41,330 nt of DNA from an uncultured Bacilli bacterium (GTDB lineage Bacteria; Bacillota_I; Bacilli_A; RF39; UBA660): the NCBI GenBank assembly GCA_947632455.1, contig CANRPK010000008.1, positions 1 through 41,330 on the forward strand, read 5' to 3'. Made by a program: the position numbers and the translations under genes. Under the pieces are notes generated by a model. It made no database searches, was not told the origin of the DNA, and saw only the letters and a list, made by a program, of their open reading frames with translations. The first letter of the stretch is position 1; each line of letters opens with the position of its first letter. Below are positions 15,337-23,832 of the stretch, piece after piece.

Positions 15337-16087
15337 TATCCGTATCCCCCACATTAACTCCACCATTATTTCCAAATGGCGTAAATAAATTATTTTCACT
15401 TAAATAACTATCTAAATATAAAGTTCCTTTTTTATTATCTACTGCACTTGCAATAGAGGCATATATTTCTATATAATTATTTAATCTATTCATATTTAAA
15501 GTATTAATATATACAATATTTTGATCATTCATTCTTAATTTAAATCGTTCATTATCTATTACTACATCTTCATTTATATCCGGATTATATTCAATTTCAT
15601 TAATCATTCCTATAATATCCGGATTAACTTTATTAAAAGCTTCAATAAAATCATTTAATAAATCTTTAGGTACAAAATTTACTAAAATAGGTATTCCTAA
15701 ATATATATCTTTGGTATCTACACTTTTTTTATTACTAAGTATTATTTTATTAGAACTTCTCTCATAAAATAATGGCTTAGCCTCCGTAATATCTATTATC
15801 ACTTTTCCCAATAAAGTTTTCTTTACTTTAACATCACTAACTAATTCTAATTGTGCTAAATTATTTTCGATCTTTCTTGGGTTTACTTTAAATAAAATTG
15901 GATAATCTTTAAGTTCTGCTTTCTCAATAATTTCATTATCAGTAAGTAGATGCGTATTATTAATATAAATATTTTGTACTCTAATTGTAAAAAAAGTATA
16001 TAAAAGCATTCCTATTAAGTAAATAACTAATAATAAGAAAATTAAAGCTTTAAAATTTATTCTTACTTTTTTTACGGTTTTCTGCAT
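15326..16087 (-). CDS. divIB: cell division protein DivIB/FtsQ
   Basis: 253 residues. A short basic cytoplasmic N-terminus (MQKTVKKVRINFK) is followed by one membrane helix (about 15-33) and an extracellular POTRA domain (RVQNIYINNTHLLTDNEIIEKAEL...NPRKIENNL), then the beta domain with TLLGKVIIDITEAKPL. It recruits FtsL/DivIC and the septal synthase to the divisome. The ATG at 16087 follows GGAAG; an upstream ATG at 16105 has no ribosome site. The order murG-murB-divIB matches Bacillus subtilis. The Asn-rich C-terminal end is short. Confidence 0.88.
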   Translation of the reverse strand: MQKTVKKVRINFKALIFLLLVIYLIGMLLYTFFTIRVQNIYINNTHLLTDNEIIEKAELKDYPILFKVNPRKIENNLAQLELVSDVKVKKTLLGKVIIDITEAKPLFYERSSNKIILSNKKSVDTKDIYLGIPILVNFVPKDLLNDFIEAFNKVNPDIIGMINEIEYNPDINEDVVIDNERFKLRMNDQNIVYINTLNMNRLNNYIEIYASIASAVDNKKGTLYLDSYLSENNLFTPFGNNGGVNVGDTDNGE

Positions 16088-16088
16088 T

Positions 16089-16961
16089 TTAATTCTTCCA
16101 TTCAACGAGTTCTTGTTCTAATATTAAATCTATCTTAAATTTTTCTTTAACTACTCTCTGTATTAATCTTATCAAATTTTTTATATCATTACTAGAGGCA
16201 CCTCCAGTATTTACAATAAAGTTGGCATGTTTTTCTGATACTTTAGCCCCACCAATCGCATAACCTTTAAGTCCCGCTTCTTCAATTAATCTTCCAGCAT
16301 AATCTCCTTCAGGATTTCTAAATACTGAACCTGCTGAAGGCATATCTAAAGGTTGAGTATCTCTTCTTCTTTCACATCTATCTTTCATTATGTTTTCTAA
16401 TTCTTCTTTATTTCCTTTTTCTAGTAAAAACGTAGCTTCTAAAACAATTATTTTTCGTGATTTTAAACTAGTATAGCGATAACTATGTTCTATTTTATCT
16501 TTGCTTAATTCTTCTATTTCTAAATTTTCATTTAATATTTTTATACTTACTAAATTATCGAATATCTCTGAATTATAAGCTCCCGCATTCCCTACAATAC
16601 TTCCCCCGACTGTTCCCGGGATATTAGCAGCCCATTCTAAACCTTTTAAAGATTTAGCAACAGTCTTAAAAGAAAGCTTGCCCATCATGCATCCAGCCTC
16701 GGCTATAACCATTTGATCCTCAATTTTAATGTTATCTAACTCTAATTTAATTATAGCTCCATTAAAATATTCATCTAATATAACATTAGAACCAGCACCT
16801 AAGATAAAATAATCAATCTTTTTTTCTTCTAAATATTTTAATACTTCTTGTAATCCTTTAATACTTTTTACTTTAATTAAATATTTAGCTTTTACTTTTA
16901 AATTATATGTATTAGTAATAGAGGCATCTTCTATAACTAAAACGTCTTGAATGTTATTCAT
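16089..16961 (-). CDS. murB: UDP-N-acetylenolpyruvoylglucosamine reductase
   Basis: 290 residues, FAD enzyme that makes UDP-MurNAc in the cytoplasm. FAD-binding signatures GAGSNVILDE (about 55-64) and NIPGTVGGSIVGNAGAY are followed by YRYTS. The serine proton donor is in the SAGSVFRNP block, with GYAIGGAKVSEKHANFIVN after it. The lack of the extra loop of E. coli MurB fits the type II form of Bacillota. Overlaps the murG stop by 8 bp and is followed directly by divIB, so it is in one operon with them. Confidence 0.95.
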   Translation of the reverse strand: MNNIQDVLVIEDASITNTYNLKVKAKYLIKVKSIKGLQEVLKYLEEKKIDYFILGAGSNVILDEYFNGAIIKLELDNIKIEDQMVIAEAGCMMGKLSFKTVAKSLKGLEWAANIPGTVGGSIVGNAGAYNSEIFDNLVSIKILNENLEIEELSKDKIEHSYRYTSLKSRKIIVLEATFLLEKGNKEELENIMKDRCERRRDTQPLDMPSAGSVFRNPEGDYAGRLIEEAGLKGYAIGGAKVSEKHANFIVNTGGASSNDIKNLIRLIQRVVKEKFKIDLILEQELVEWKN

Positions 16962-18036
16962 GTATTATTTCCTCAATTTCTTTGGCAATAGCCTCACTAC
17001 TATCTGACTTTCCTAAATTTTTTAAATTCATTTTTAATATATCATATTTTTGTTTATCATTTAATAATTCTTCAACCATCTTGTATAATTTAACTCCATC
17101 TAATTCTTCTTCTAAAATCATTTCTCCCGCATTATTATCTACAATCTCTTTAGCATTATAATATTGATGATTATTAGCTACATAAGGACTAGGTATAAAT
17201 ATTGCAGGTAAACTAAGCGCTAATATTTCACTCATTGTACTAGCACCCGCTCTTGTAATAATTAAATCCGCGTTATGCATTAATCCTGCTAAATTATCTA
17301 AATAAGGAACTACTTTTATATTAGTACCAAAATCTTCATTTTTAGTAAAATCCTCATAATGTCCCTTACCAGTTATATATAATACTTGATAACTACCTTT
17401 ACGACTAAGTTCTAAGAAACTTTTCAATTTTTCATTCATCGAACTACTACCTAAAGAACCCGCAACTACTATAACTAGCTTTTTATTTTCTTCTAATCCT
17501 AAATCACTTTTCTTAATTTTTTTCGCACTAAGTGCTGCTTCTCCACAAGGATTACCCGTATAAACTACTTTTTTAGCCTTCTTAAATTTATTCATTGTCG
17601 ATAAAAAAGAAACCGCGACTAAATCCGTATCTTTAGCAAGCATCTTATTTGTTTTACCAACAATACTATTTTGCTCATGTAAAAAAGTTTTAATTTTAAG
17701 CTTTTTAGCTGCTTTTAATACTGGATACGTTACATAACCCCCAAAACCTAAAACTAAATCTGGCTTAAATTCTTTCATTATTTTTATACATTTATTATAA
17801 CTTCTATTAATTAAAAATACATTTTTAAAATCTCTTAATATATTTTTGGAAAAACCATATATCTCAATACCCTCATATTTTATATTTCTTTTTGGAATAA
17901 GTTCACTTTCCATCCTATTATGAGTTCCAATATATAATACCTCTAATTTTTTATCCTTTTGCTTTAATTTTTCAATAACTGCTAAGGCTGGATATATATG
18001 TCCTCCTGTACCTCCTGCGCTAACAATTATACGCAT
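16954..18036 (-). CDS. murG: lipid II synthase MurG
   Basis: 360 residues, peripheral membrane GT-B glycosyltransferase adding GlcNAc to lipid I. The N-terminal SAGGTGGHIYPALA motif, the second glycine loop VVAGSLGSSSMN and the donor-site RAGASTMSEILAL are all intact. Start ATG at 18036 is supported by AGAGGTGATC just upstream; the longer frame beginning at 18075 adds 13 residues that have no counterpart in MurG proteins. Followed by murB with an 8-bp overlap. Confidence 0.95.
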   Translation of the reverse strand: MRIIVSAGGTGGHIYPALAVIEKLKQKDKKLEVLYIGTHNRMESELIPKRNIKYEGIEIYGFSKNILRDFKNVFLINRSYNKCIKIMKEFKPDLVLGFGGYVTYPVLKAAKKLKIKTFLHEQNSIVGKTNKMLAKDTDLVAVSFLSTMNKFKKAKKVVYTGNPCGEAALSAKKIKKSDLGLEENKKLVIVVAGSLGSSSMNEKLKSFLELSRKGSYQVLYITGKGHYEDFTKNEDFGTNIKVVPYLDNLAGLMHNADLIITRAGASTMSEILALSLPAIFIPSPYVANNHQYYNAKEIVDNNAGEMILEEELDGVKLYKMVEELLNDKQKYDILKMNLKNLGKSDSSEAIAKEIEEIIHE

Positions 18037-18098
18037 AAGATCACCTCTTAATCTAATTATACTAATAAAATTCAAAAAAAACTATCATTTTTTTTAGT

Positions 18099-18425
18099 TT
18101 ACCAAAAAAGCCCCTTTAAAGTCTTAAATAATCCACTAATTCCATTAGTAAGAACTTCACTTATACTATTACTAAGTTTATTCCCTACTTTTGTAATTTT
18201 ATTTGAATAATCAACCTTATCTTCTTTTAAATATGTCTTTAAATCTACCATTTCTCCATTTTTTAAATCTTCCTCAAATTGTTCCATTGCTTCTTTAGTC
18301 ATTAATACTCTATTACGAGCCTTAGTCGTATAATAACCACTTTCATAAGCAATCGATAAAGCCACATATACTAAAAATAATAAACATAAAACTTTAAAAA
18401 ATAAACTTTTCTTTTTTTTACCCAT
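18099..18425 (-). CDS. small single-pass membrane protein, positional counterpart of YqxA
   Basis: 108 residues: basic N-terminus MGKKKKSLFF, one membrane helix (about 10-28), then an acidic helical stretch and a hydrophobic amphipathic end (ISEVLTNGISGLFKTLKGLF). It begins 2 bp after the spoIIP-like stop. In Bacillus subtilis the gene after gpr and spoIIP is yqxA (DUF3679), a membrane protein of nearly the same size and plan. I infer that this is its counterpart; the sequence match is not strong enough to be sure. Confidence 0.6.
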   Translation of the reverse strand: MGKKKKSLFFKVLCLLFLVYVALSIAYESGYYTTKARNRVLMTKEAMEQFEEDLKNGEMVDLKTYLKEDKVDYSNKITKVGNKLSNSISEVLTNGISGLFKTLKGLFW

Positions 18426-18427
18426 TT

Positions 18428-19330
18428 TTATCCTCCTATATATGTAGCTAAAGCTTTAGCTAATATCTTTAAAGTTCTATTAACTTCTTCAATCGTATTA
18501 TTTTTACCACCTACCACTACTAACATTACATTTGGATCAAAATCTTGATTATAAACTCCATGATAACCCGCTCCCCCTTGTTCTTTAATCCCATTTGATA
18601 TGCAACTATTTATTTCTCTTATCTTTTCATCTATACCTTCCATAACCATTTTATTTTTTAAATAATTGTTATTATCCGTTCCTACTATCCATGATATTTT
18701 CGCATAACTAATATCATTACTAAAACATGTTGTATCTTCATAGCTTTTATCTGATAGTTGTATATCAATAAAATATTTTAAAGAACTATTAGTATTTTTA
18801 GCATTATTAAGTAATATTCTTGATCCCCTATAACTAAGAGTATAATCAATATTATTATCTTTTAACACTTTAGCTACACTACTAACTTCTACAATAGAAT
18901 TTATTCCCGCATTTTTTAAATATTCTTGTAGTATTAAACTTGCTTGTGTAATTACTGGCTCTATATTATAAGAATTATAATATTTATTTAAATATTTATC
19001 AGTTTGAAAAGTATTATAAATATATATAATTGGTTCAGTATTTATTATAAATTCTGTCAAATTATTATTGTTACTACTTACTAATTTATCAAAATATATA
19101 TTCATACCATAACTATTTTTATATAATAAATTATTATATATATAGTATTTATCTAATCCAAAAGCATTTAAATTTAAAACATTTAAAGTATCTTTATTTA
19201 AAAATAAATCTATATACATATTAACTAATATATTTAATCCCAATAATATACTTAAAATTATAAATATCTTTATACCTATAACTTTATATCTAGGCATTTT
19301 AATTTTCTTTCTAGCAATAAACCTTTTCAT
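18428..19330 (-). CDS. spoIIP: SpoIIP-like engulfment protein, active-site residues lost
   Basis: 300 residues with one N-terminal membrane helix (about 17-38) and a C-terminal SpoIIP domain. SpoIIP is normally the zinc amidase and endopeptidase of the SpoIID-SpoIIM-SpoIIP engulfment machine. The family frame is clear: EPIIYIYNTFQTDKY, FIDIQLSDKS, IVGTDNNNY, and YNQDFDPNVMLVVVGGKNNT. At the three positions where Bacillus SpoIIP has catalytic or zinc residues (IYHTH, D-I/L-HRDS, LIEVGG) this protein has Asn106, Gln191 and Val272. Enzyme activity is thus unlikely; a structural role or relaxed selection is possible. Start ATG at 19330 has GGTGATAAG before it. Position next to a yqxA-like gene supports the assignment. 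Confidence 0.82.
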   Translation of the reverse strand: MKRFIARKKIKMPRYKVIGIKIFIILSILLGLNILVNMYIDLFLNKDTLNVLNLNAFGLDKYYIYNNLLYKNSYGMNIYFDKLVSSNNNNLTEFIINTEPIIYIYNTFQTDKYLNKYYNSYNIEPVITQASLILQEYLKNAGINSIVEVSSVAKVLKDNNIDYTLSYRGSRILLNNAKNTNSSLKYFIDIQLSDKSYEDTTCFSNDISYAKISWIVGTDNNNYLKNKMVMEGIDEKIREINSCISNGIKEQGGAGYHGVYNQDFDPNVMLVVVGGKNNTIEEVNRTLKILAKALATYIGG

Positions 19331-19382
19331 CTTATCACCAAATCTATTATACAAAATAAAAATTAAATATTTTGTCAAAAAA

Positions 19383-19401
19383 AATAGGCTAAAAGCCTAT
19401 T
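19383..19401 (-). terminator. terminator of surface cassette 1
   Basis: AATAGGCT / AGCCTATT stem with a 3-nt loop, followed on the minus strand by TTTTTTTTGA. It lies 54 bp past the surface gene stop, beyond the conserved hairpin. Confidence 0.8.
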
Positions 19402-19413
19402 AAATAAATATAT

Positions 19414-19451
19414 TATGCCTATACTTGGAATAAGAAAGCAGCATAGGCATA
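19414..19451. repeat. conserved hairpin 1 after the surface gene
   Basis: TATGCCTATAC / GCATAGGCATA: 9 paired bases, one mismatch, one more pair, with a 16-nt loop TTGGAATAAGAAAGCA. It begins 3 nt after the surface gene stop on the minus strand. The same element follows the other two surface genes. No plus-strand gene precedes this copy, so it is tied to the surface gene. Confidence 0.8.
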
Positions 19452-19454
19452 TTT

Positions 19455-20981
19455 TTATATGTTAGTTTTTACTACGAATGGATCAGATGATTTACCACTA
19501 CCTCCTGAGAATGTTGTATCAGCCTTCAGATTAACTACTGGACGCACTGTAGGAGCAGTAAAATTCACACCCCAAGCACTACTTAGATTACCATTATTAT
19601 ACGCAATGAATATAAATGCCTTTTCTTCACTTTCGGGATAGCTAAGTGGGGACATTGTCCAGTAATATTGGTTTACATATAACCAATAATCCGTTCCAAT
19701 AGTACCTCCAAAGCCTCCGGCCATTACTACTTCATCACTAGTGATTAATGCAGCTGGAACTGAAAGTTTCGCATTACCTCTATCTGAACCTTCGGTTGTG
19801 AATAAATCTCTTTTAACATCTTTTTCATTAATGGCAAAATTTGAATAGCTCATTGAAGCATCTTCTTCTGAAGGATTTGTTTCAGGCATTTCTACTCCAC
19901 ATTTTAACGTTGGATATTGTTTTTTTCTCCACCTTCCTTTTGCCATTATTCTTGATGCTGACGCATATCCGCTTGTTGATTGACCAGTTCCGTTTCCTTC
20001 ATGTCCATCTACATTTCCTTTTACTACTACTCGATCATTGCAAAATCCTGTACTTCCATCTAGATAATCTGTGTAATCACCCATTGCTCCTGTTTCGTTA
20101 TACCAATCATTAATAGCTTGAGCTATTGTACTAGGTTTTAAATTTGAGTGTGTTTCCTCGTAAGTTGGATTTGGTTTTTCATCTGTGTGGGCTGTTCCAT
20201 AATAATATCCGACATAAGTGTTATCATCATATGGTGCTGATTTATATGCACTATTACCAATTTGGGTTTCTTCTCCTTCTGTAGTTTGACAATTTGGTTC
20301 TGCACATTGATATATTAATCTTAATGTTCCATCTCCATTTATTCGGATTATTCTCCATGTATGATTAGCAAATGTTACCCAGTTATTTACATCATTGTTG
20401 TTTCCTCTAAACACATAACTTGTTCCATAATTATCTGGACTGGTATATAATTTTTCTTTTCCTTCGGGATTTTCTGTTTCAGCATTATATTGCCCTGTGA
20501 TTGGATTTGGCATTTCATCTATGGTATATTTATTTCCTTTTGATGTTTCCAATTTTCCTAACATCTCTTTTACTAAACTATCAAAATATATATAACATTT
20601 TGTTCCTTTTTCACTTAATTTATTTACTCCAATATATTGTCCATCATATATTATTTCTGCTTCTTCTACCCTCTTATTACCTACTTCACAATAACTATCT
20701 TCACTTAATTTATATCCTACTGTAGGTATTTTATTTATGTTTACATATTCTTTTTCTAAAGATGTACTATCATCTTTTTCTTGATACATCGCTATTATGT
20801 TTAAATCTGCCTTATTGTAGTTTATATTTCCACTTGCTAGTTCTATACTCTCTGTATTTCTATATCTTGCTAAACTGGTTATATAATTTATTGCTATTAC
20901 TAATATTATTGCTAGAATAAATCCTACTACAAATATTATCTTGTTTATTTTACTATCTGTATCTAACCTTTCTATTTTCAT
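19455..20981 (-). CDS. membrane-anchored surface protein with variable C-terminal segment, paralogue 1
   Basis: 508 residues. A short basic N-terminus and one membrane helix (about 13-35) lead to the motif ITSLARYRNTESIELASGN (about 38-56), which resembles the start of TasA/camelysin-type proteins. A beta-rich part with paired Cys follows, then a large C-terminal domain: TSYVFRGN, WVTFANHTWRIIRINGDGT (about 205-223), NTYVGYYYG, CNDR, QYPTLKCG, VPAALITSDEV, YWTMSP and RPVVNL. Between YWTMSP and RPVVNL lie 34 residues that do not resemble the paralogues. The end pattern recalls C-type-lectin-like domains (DUF1566/FISUMP/DUF6273 type), by analogy only. It is transcribed from a SigA promoter with an operator-like palindrome, divergent from its own regulator. 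Confidence 0.8.
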   Translation of the reverse strand: MKIERLDTDSKINKIIFVVGFILAIILVIAINYITSLARYRNTESIELASGNINYNKADLNIIAMYQEKDDSTSLEKEYVNINKIPTVGYKLSEDSYCEVGNKRVEEAEIIYDGQYIGVNKLSEKGTKCYIYFDSLVKEMLGKLETSKGNKYTIDEMPNPITGQYNAETENPEGKEKLYTSPDNYGTSYVFRGNNNDVNNWVTFANHTWRIIRINGDGTLRLIYQCAEPNCQTTEGEETQIGNSAYKSAPYDDNTYVGYYYGTAHTDEKPNPTYEETHSNLKPSTIAQAINDWYNETGAMGDYTDYLDGSTGFCNDRVVVKGNVDGHEGNGTGQSTSGYASASRIMAKGRWRKKQYPTLKCGVEMPETNPSEEDASMSYSNFAINEKDVKRDLFTTEGSDRGNAKLSVPAALITSDEVVMAGGFGGTIGTDYWLYVNQYYWTMSPLSYPESEEKAFIFIAYNNGNLSSAWGVNFTAPTVRPVVNLKADTTFSGGSGKSSDPFVVKTNI

Positions 20982-20987
20982 TTTTTT

Positions 20988-21057
20988 CCTTTCCTCAATA
21001 TTATTAGAAATTCCTAACTTATATTTAAATTATAATATCTGCTATACTCAAAGTCAA
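20988..21057 (-). promoter_or_regulatory. promoter and operator of surface gene 1
   Basis: Minus-strand TTGACT (21052-21057) and TATAAT (21029-21034) with exactly 17 bp between. Just after the -10 lies the near-palindrome TTAGGAATTTCTAA (21004-21017), then GAGGAAAGG as ribosome site (20988-20996). The region is almost identical in all three cassettes, and the palindrome sits where a repressor would block transcription start. Confidence 0.8.
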
Positions 21058-21128
21058 GAAAAACTTTCCAATAACAGTCAATTTATTTATTCTAAATTTA
21101 AAAGTGAGACAATTAAATTGGTGGTAAT

Positions 21129-21599
21129 ATGAACTATAAAGATCGTTTAAAAGAATTAAGAGAATATAGTAATGTTGGTAAAAAAATTAGTCAACAAGAA
21201 ATTGCGGATGCGATTGGAATAAAAAGAAGTACCTATAACCAATTTGAACAACAATATGATATTATTCCTATTAAAAGATTAAATCAAATAGCTAATTTTT
21301 TTAATGTATCCATTGATTATATATTAAATTTAAATAATGAATACAATTATCAAAACCATCGTTCTGAAATGAATTTAGAACTATCAAGCATAAGATTAAA
21401 AGAGTTTCGAAAAGAAAATAAATTAACTCAAAAAGAACTAGCTAATTCAATAAAAATATCTTCATCAATTATAGTTCACCACGAAACTAAAAGAAATTTT
21501 ATTGGTACACCATTCTTATATGCTCTTTGTAAAAAATATAATATTTCTGCCGACTATTTATTAGGCAGAATTGATGAACCTAAATATCTAAATAAATAA
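21129..21599 (+). CDS. double-HTH XRE-family regulator 1
   Basis: 156 residues made of two Cro/CI-type HTH domains: the first at about 4-65 (ISQQEIADAIGIKRSTYNQFE, then FFNVSIDYILNL), the second at about 82-150 (LTQKELANSIKISSSIIVHHE, then YNISADYLLGRID). No effector or oligomerisation domain is visible, so each protein is effectively two DNA-binding units, suited to a palindromic or paired site. It is divergent from surface gene 1 with 147 bp between starts. GGTGGTAAT precedes ATG. It probably represses the shared promoter, including that of the other cassettes; this is inferred from layout. It is the most diverged of the three regulators. Confidence 0.85.
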   Translation: MNYKDRLKELREYSNVGKKISQQEIADAIGIKRSTYNQFEQQYDIIPIKRLNQIANFFNVSIDYILNLNNEYNYQNHRSEMNLELSSIRLKEFRKENKLTQKELANSIKISSSIIVHHETKRNFIGTPFLYALCKKYNISADYLLGRIDEPKYLNK

Positions 21600-21603
21600 A
21601 AAA

Positions 21604-21624
21604 AAGAATATCCAAGATATTCTT
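21604..21624. terminator. terminator between cassettes 1 and 2
   Basis: AAGAATATC / GATATTCTT with a 3-nt loop; A-rich on the left, giving a T-run for minus-strand transcripts from surface gene 2. It also ends regulator 1 transcripts weakly. Confidence 0.7.
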
Positions 21625-21635
21625 AAAATGATAAA

Positions 21636-21673
21636 TATGCCTATACTTGGAATAAGAAAGCAGTATAGGCATA
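21636..21673. repeat. conserved hairpin 2 after the surface gene
   Basis: Perfect 11-bp stem TATGCCTATAC / GTATAGGCATA with the 16-nt loop TTGGAATAAGAAAGCA, identical in loop to hairpin 1. It starts 3 nt past the stop of surface gene 2. Confidence 0.85.
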
Positions 21674-21676
21674 TTT

Positions 21677-23188
21677 TTAATTACTTGTATTTACTACAAA
21701 TGGATTATCAGATTTACCATTTCCTCCTAAAAATGTTATATCAGCATTTAGATTAACTACTGGACGTGCACCAGGAAAAGTGCCATACGCACCAGCAACG
21801 TATAGGTAACCATCAGAATGCACACGAAATACGTTAACCCACTTATAATGAGTATCAAAGTTAATAGGAGACATTGTCCAATAATATTGGTTAGTATATA
21901 ACCAATAATCAGTTGATGCTGTTCCTCCAAAGCCTCCTGCCATTGCTACTTCATCACTTGTAATTAAGGCTGCTGGAACTGGAAGCTTACCATTACCTCT
22001 ATCTGAACCTTCGGTTGTAAATAAATCTCTATTTAACGCTATTGGATTGATTTCATCAAAATTCTTAAATCCCTCTATATCCGATGGATTTGTTTCGGGC
22101 ATTTCTACTCCACACTTTAATGTTGGATATTGTTTCGTTCTAAAGCCCCCAGATGGAATTAATCTTGATGCTGGCGCATATCCTGTTGCAGTTTGACCAG
22201 TACCATTTCCATTATAATTAGGCAAAACACTTTTAACAACAGTTCTATCATTACACCATCCTGTACTTCCATCTAAATAGTCTGTATAATTTGTCATTCC
22301 TCCTGTTCCGTTATACCAATCATCAATAGCTTTTGCTATATTACTTGGTGTTGAGTTTGAATGCGCTTCTTCATAAGCTGGATTTAGTTGTTCTTCTGAT
22401 GCTGCTGTTCCATAATAATAGCCGACATAGGTATTGTCATCCACGGGCTCTGATTTATAAGCTGACGTAAAAGCATTAGTTTTTTCTCCAGTTGTATCTG
22501 TACAATTTGGTTCTGCACATTGAAATATAATTCTTAATGTTCCATCTCCATTTATTCTAATTATTCTCCATGTATGATTAGCAAATGTTACCCAATTATT
22601 TACATCATCATTATTTCCTCTAAAGACATAGCTTGTTCCATAATTATCTTCGGTTGTGTATAGTTTTTCTTTTCCTGCGAGATTTTCTGTACTCTCATCG
22701 TATGGTCCTGTTATGGGGTTTGGCATGGCATCTATGGTATATTTACTTCCTTTTGATGTTTCTAATTTACCTAACATTTCTTTTACTAAACTATCAAAGT
22801 ATATATAACATTTTGTTCCTTTTTCTTGTAAATTCGCTATAGTTATGCCATCATCATTTAATGTAAATTTTGCTTTTTCTACCCTCTGGTTACCCACTTC
22901 ACAATAACTATCTTCACTTAATTTATATCCTGCTGTAGGTATCTTACTTATACTTACATATTCTTTTTCTTCAGATGTACTATTATCTTTTTCTTGATAC
23001 ATGGCTATTATATTTAAATCTGCTTTATTATAACTTATATTCCCACTTGCTAGTTCTATACTTTCTGTATTTCTATATCTTGCTAAACTCGTTATATAGT
23101 TTATTACTATAAATAATATTGCACATACTATAAAGCCATATATAAATAATTTCTTATCTTTTTCTTTACTTAACCCTTTTAATTTCAT
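21677..23188 (-). CDS. membrane-anchored surface protein with variable C-terminal segment, paralogue 2
   Basis: 503 residues, close to paralogue 1 over most of its length: membrane helix (about 14-30), SLARYRNTESIELASGN, the FRGN...WRIIRINGDGT core, GYYYG, CNDR, KQYPTLKCG, VPAALITSDEV and YWTMSP. The segment between YWTMSP and RPVVNL is 33 residues (starting INFDTHYKW) and shares almost only a central Gly with paralogue 1. Other loops also differ, for instance after CNDR-TVVK and before KQYPTLKCG. Paired cysteines are kept. The conserved anchor with exchanged loops suggests surface recognition under diversifying selection (inference). Confidence 0.8.
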   Translation of the reverse strand: MKLKGLSKEKDKKLFIYGFIVCAILFIVINYITSLARYRNTESIELASGNISYNKADLNIIAMYQEKDNSTSEEKEYVSISKIPTAGYKLSEDSYCEVGNQRVEKAKFTLNDDGITIANLQEKGTKCYIYFDSLVKEMLGKLETSKGSKYTIDAMPNPITGPYDESTENLAGKEKLYTTEDNYGTSYVFRGNNDDVNNWVTFANHTWRIIRINGDGTLRIIFQCAEPNCTDTTGEKTNAFTSAYKSEPVDDNTYVGYYYGTAASEEQLNPAYEEAHSNSTPSNIAKAIDDWYNGTGGMTNYTDYLDGSTGWCNDRTVVKSVLPNYNGNGTGQTATGYAPASRLIPSGGFRTKQYPTLKCGVEMPETNPSDIEGFKNFDEINPIALNRDLFTTEGSDRGNGKLPVPAALITSDEVAMAGGFGGTASTDYWLYTNQYYWTMSPINFDTHYKWVNVFRVHSDGYLYVAGAYGTFPGARPVVNLNADITFLGGNGKSDNPFVVNTSN

Positions 23189-23191
23189 ATC

Positions 23192-23264
23192 TTTCCTTTC
23201 CTCAATATTATTAGAAATTCCTAATTTATATTTAAATTATAATATCTGCTATTATCAAAGTCAA
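23192..23264 (-). promoter_or_regulatory. promoter and operator of surface gene 2
   Basis: TTGACT (23259-23264), 17 bp, TATAAT (23236-23241), then TTAGGAATTTCTAA (23211-23224) and GAGGAAAGG on the minus strand. Only a few bases differ from cassette 1. Confidence 0.8.
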
Positions 23265-23336
23265 GAAAAATTGCATTATTTCGCGTCTAATTTTTAAAGT
23301 ATTAGTTATTCGTGAGAAAATTAAGATGGTGATAAT

Positions 23337-23795
23337 ATGTACTATAATGAAAGATTAAAGCAATTAAGAGAAAGAGTTGGCAATAATCAAAAGGAAGTTG
23401 CAAGTATTCTTAATATACACAAAGGCTTATATAGTCATTATGAAACTGAAGATTATATAATGCCTATTAAACATTTAAATTATTTATGCAATTATTTTAA
23501 TGTTTCTATCGACTATCTATTTAATTTAACTGATATTACAAACTATAAAGAAAATAATCAAAATTTAAATAAAGAATTATCAGGTAAAAGATTAAAAGAA
23601 TTTAGAAAAGAAAATAAATTAACTCAAACTAAATTATCGCAAATCCTAAATACAGCCTTTTCTACTATTTCTTCTTATGAACGTGGAGTAAATATTATTG
23701 CAACACCTTTTTTATATACTATTTGTAAAAAATATAATATATCCGCGGATTACTTATTAGGAAGAATTGATGAGCCCAAATATTTAGATAAATAA
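23337..23795 (+). CDS. double-HTH XRE-family regulator 2
   Basis: 152 residues with two XRE HTH domains (about 4-62 and 79-146). The first recognition region is NNQKEVASILNIHKGLYSHYE, different from those of regulators 1 and 3; the second is LTQTKLSQILNTAFSTISSYE. The link between the domains (NLTD.....YKENNQNLNKE) and the end SADYLLGRIDEPKYLDK are nearly the same as in regulator 3. Divergent from surface gene 2, 148 bp between starts. A 9-bp motif GTTATTCGT lies upstream at 23305-23313. Confidence 0.85.
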   Translation: MYYNERLKQLRERVGNNQKEVASILNIHKGLYSHYETEDYIMPIKHLNYLCNYFNVSIDYLFNLTDITNYKENNQNLNKELSGKRLKEFRKENKLTQTKLSQILNTAFSTISSYERGVNIIATPFLYTICKKYNISADYLLGRIDEPKYLDK

Positions 23796-23799
23796 AAAA

Positions 23800-23818
23800 G
23801 ATAGGATCTGTTCCTATC
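23800..23818. terminator. terminator between cassettes 2 and 3
   Basis: GATAGGA / TCCTATC with a 5-nt loop, followed on the minus strand by TTTTTT. Confidence 0.75.
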
Positions 23819-23832
23819 ATTGATAAATATAT

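Noticed and set aside
14713..15399. Longer QueH start at 15399
   Set aside because: The extra N-terminal residues overlap divIB by over 70 bp and have no family match; the ATG at 15336 gives the usual QueH start.
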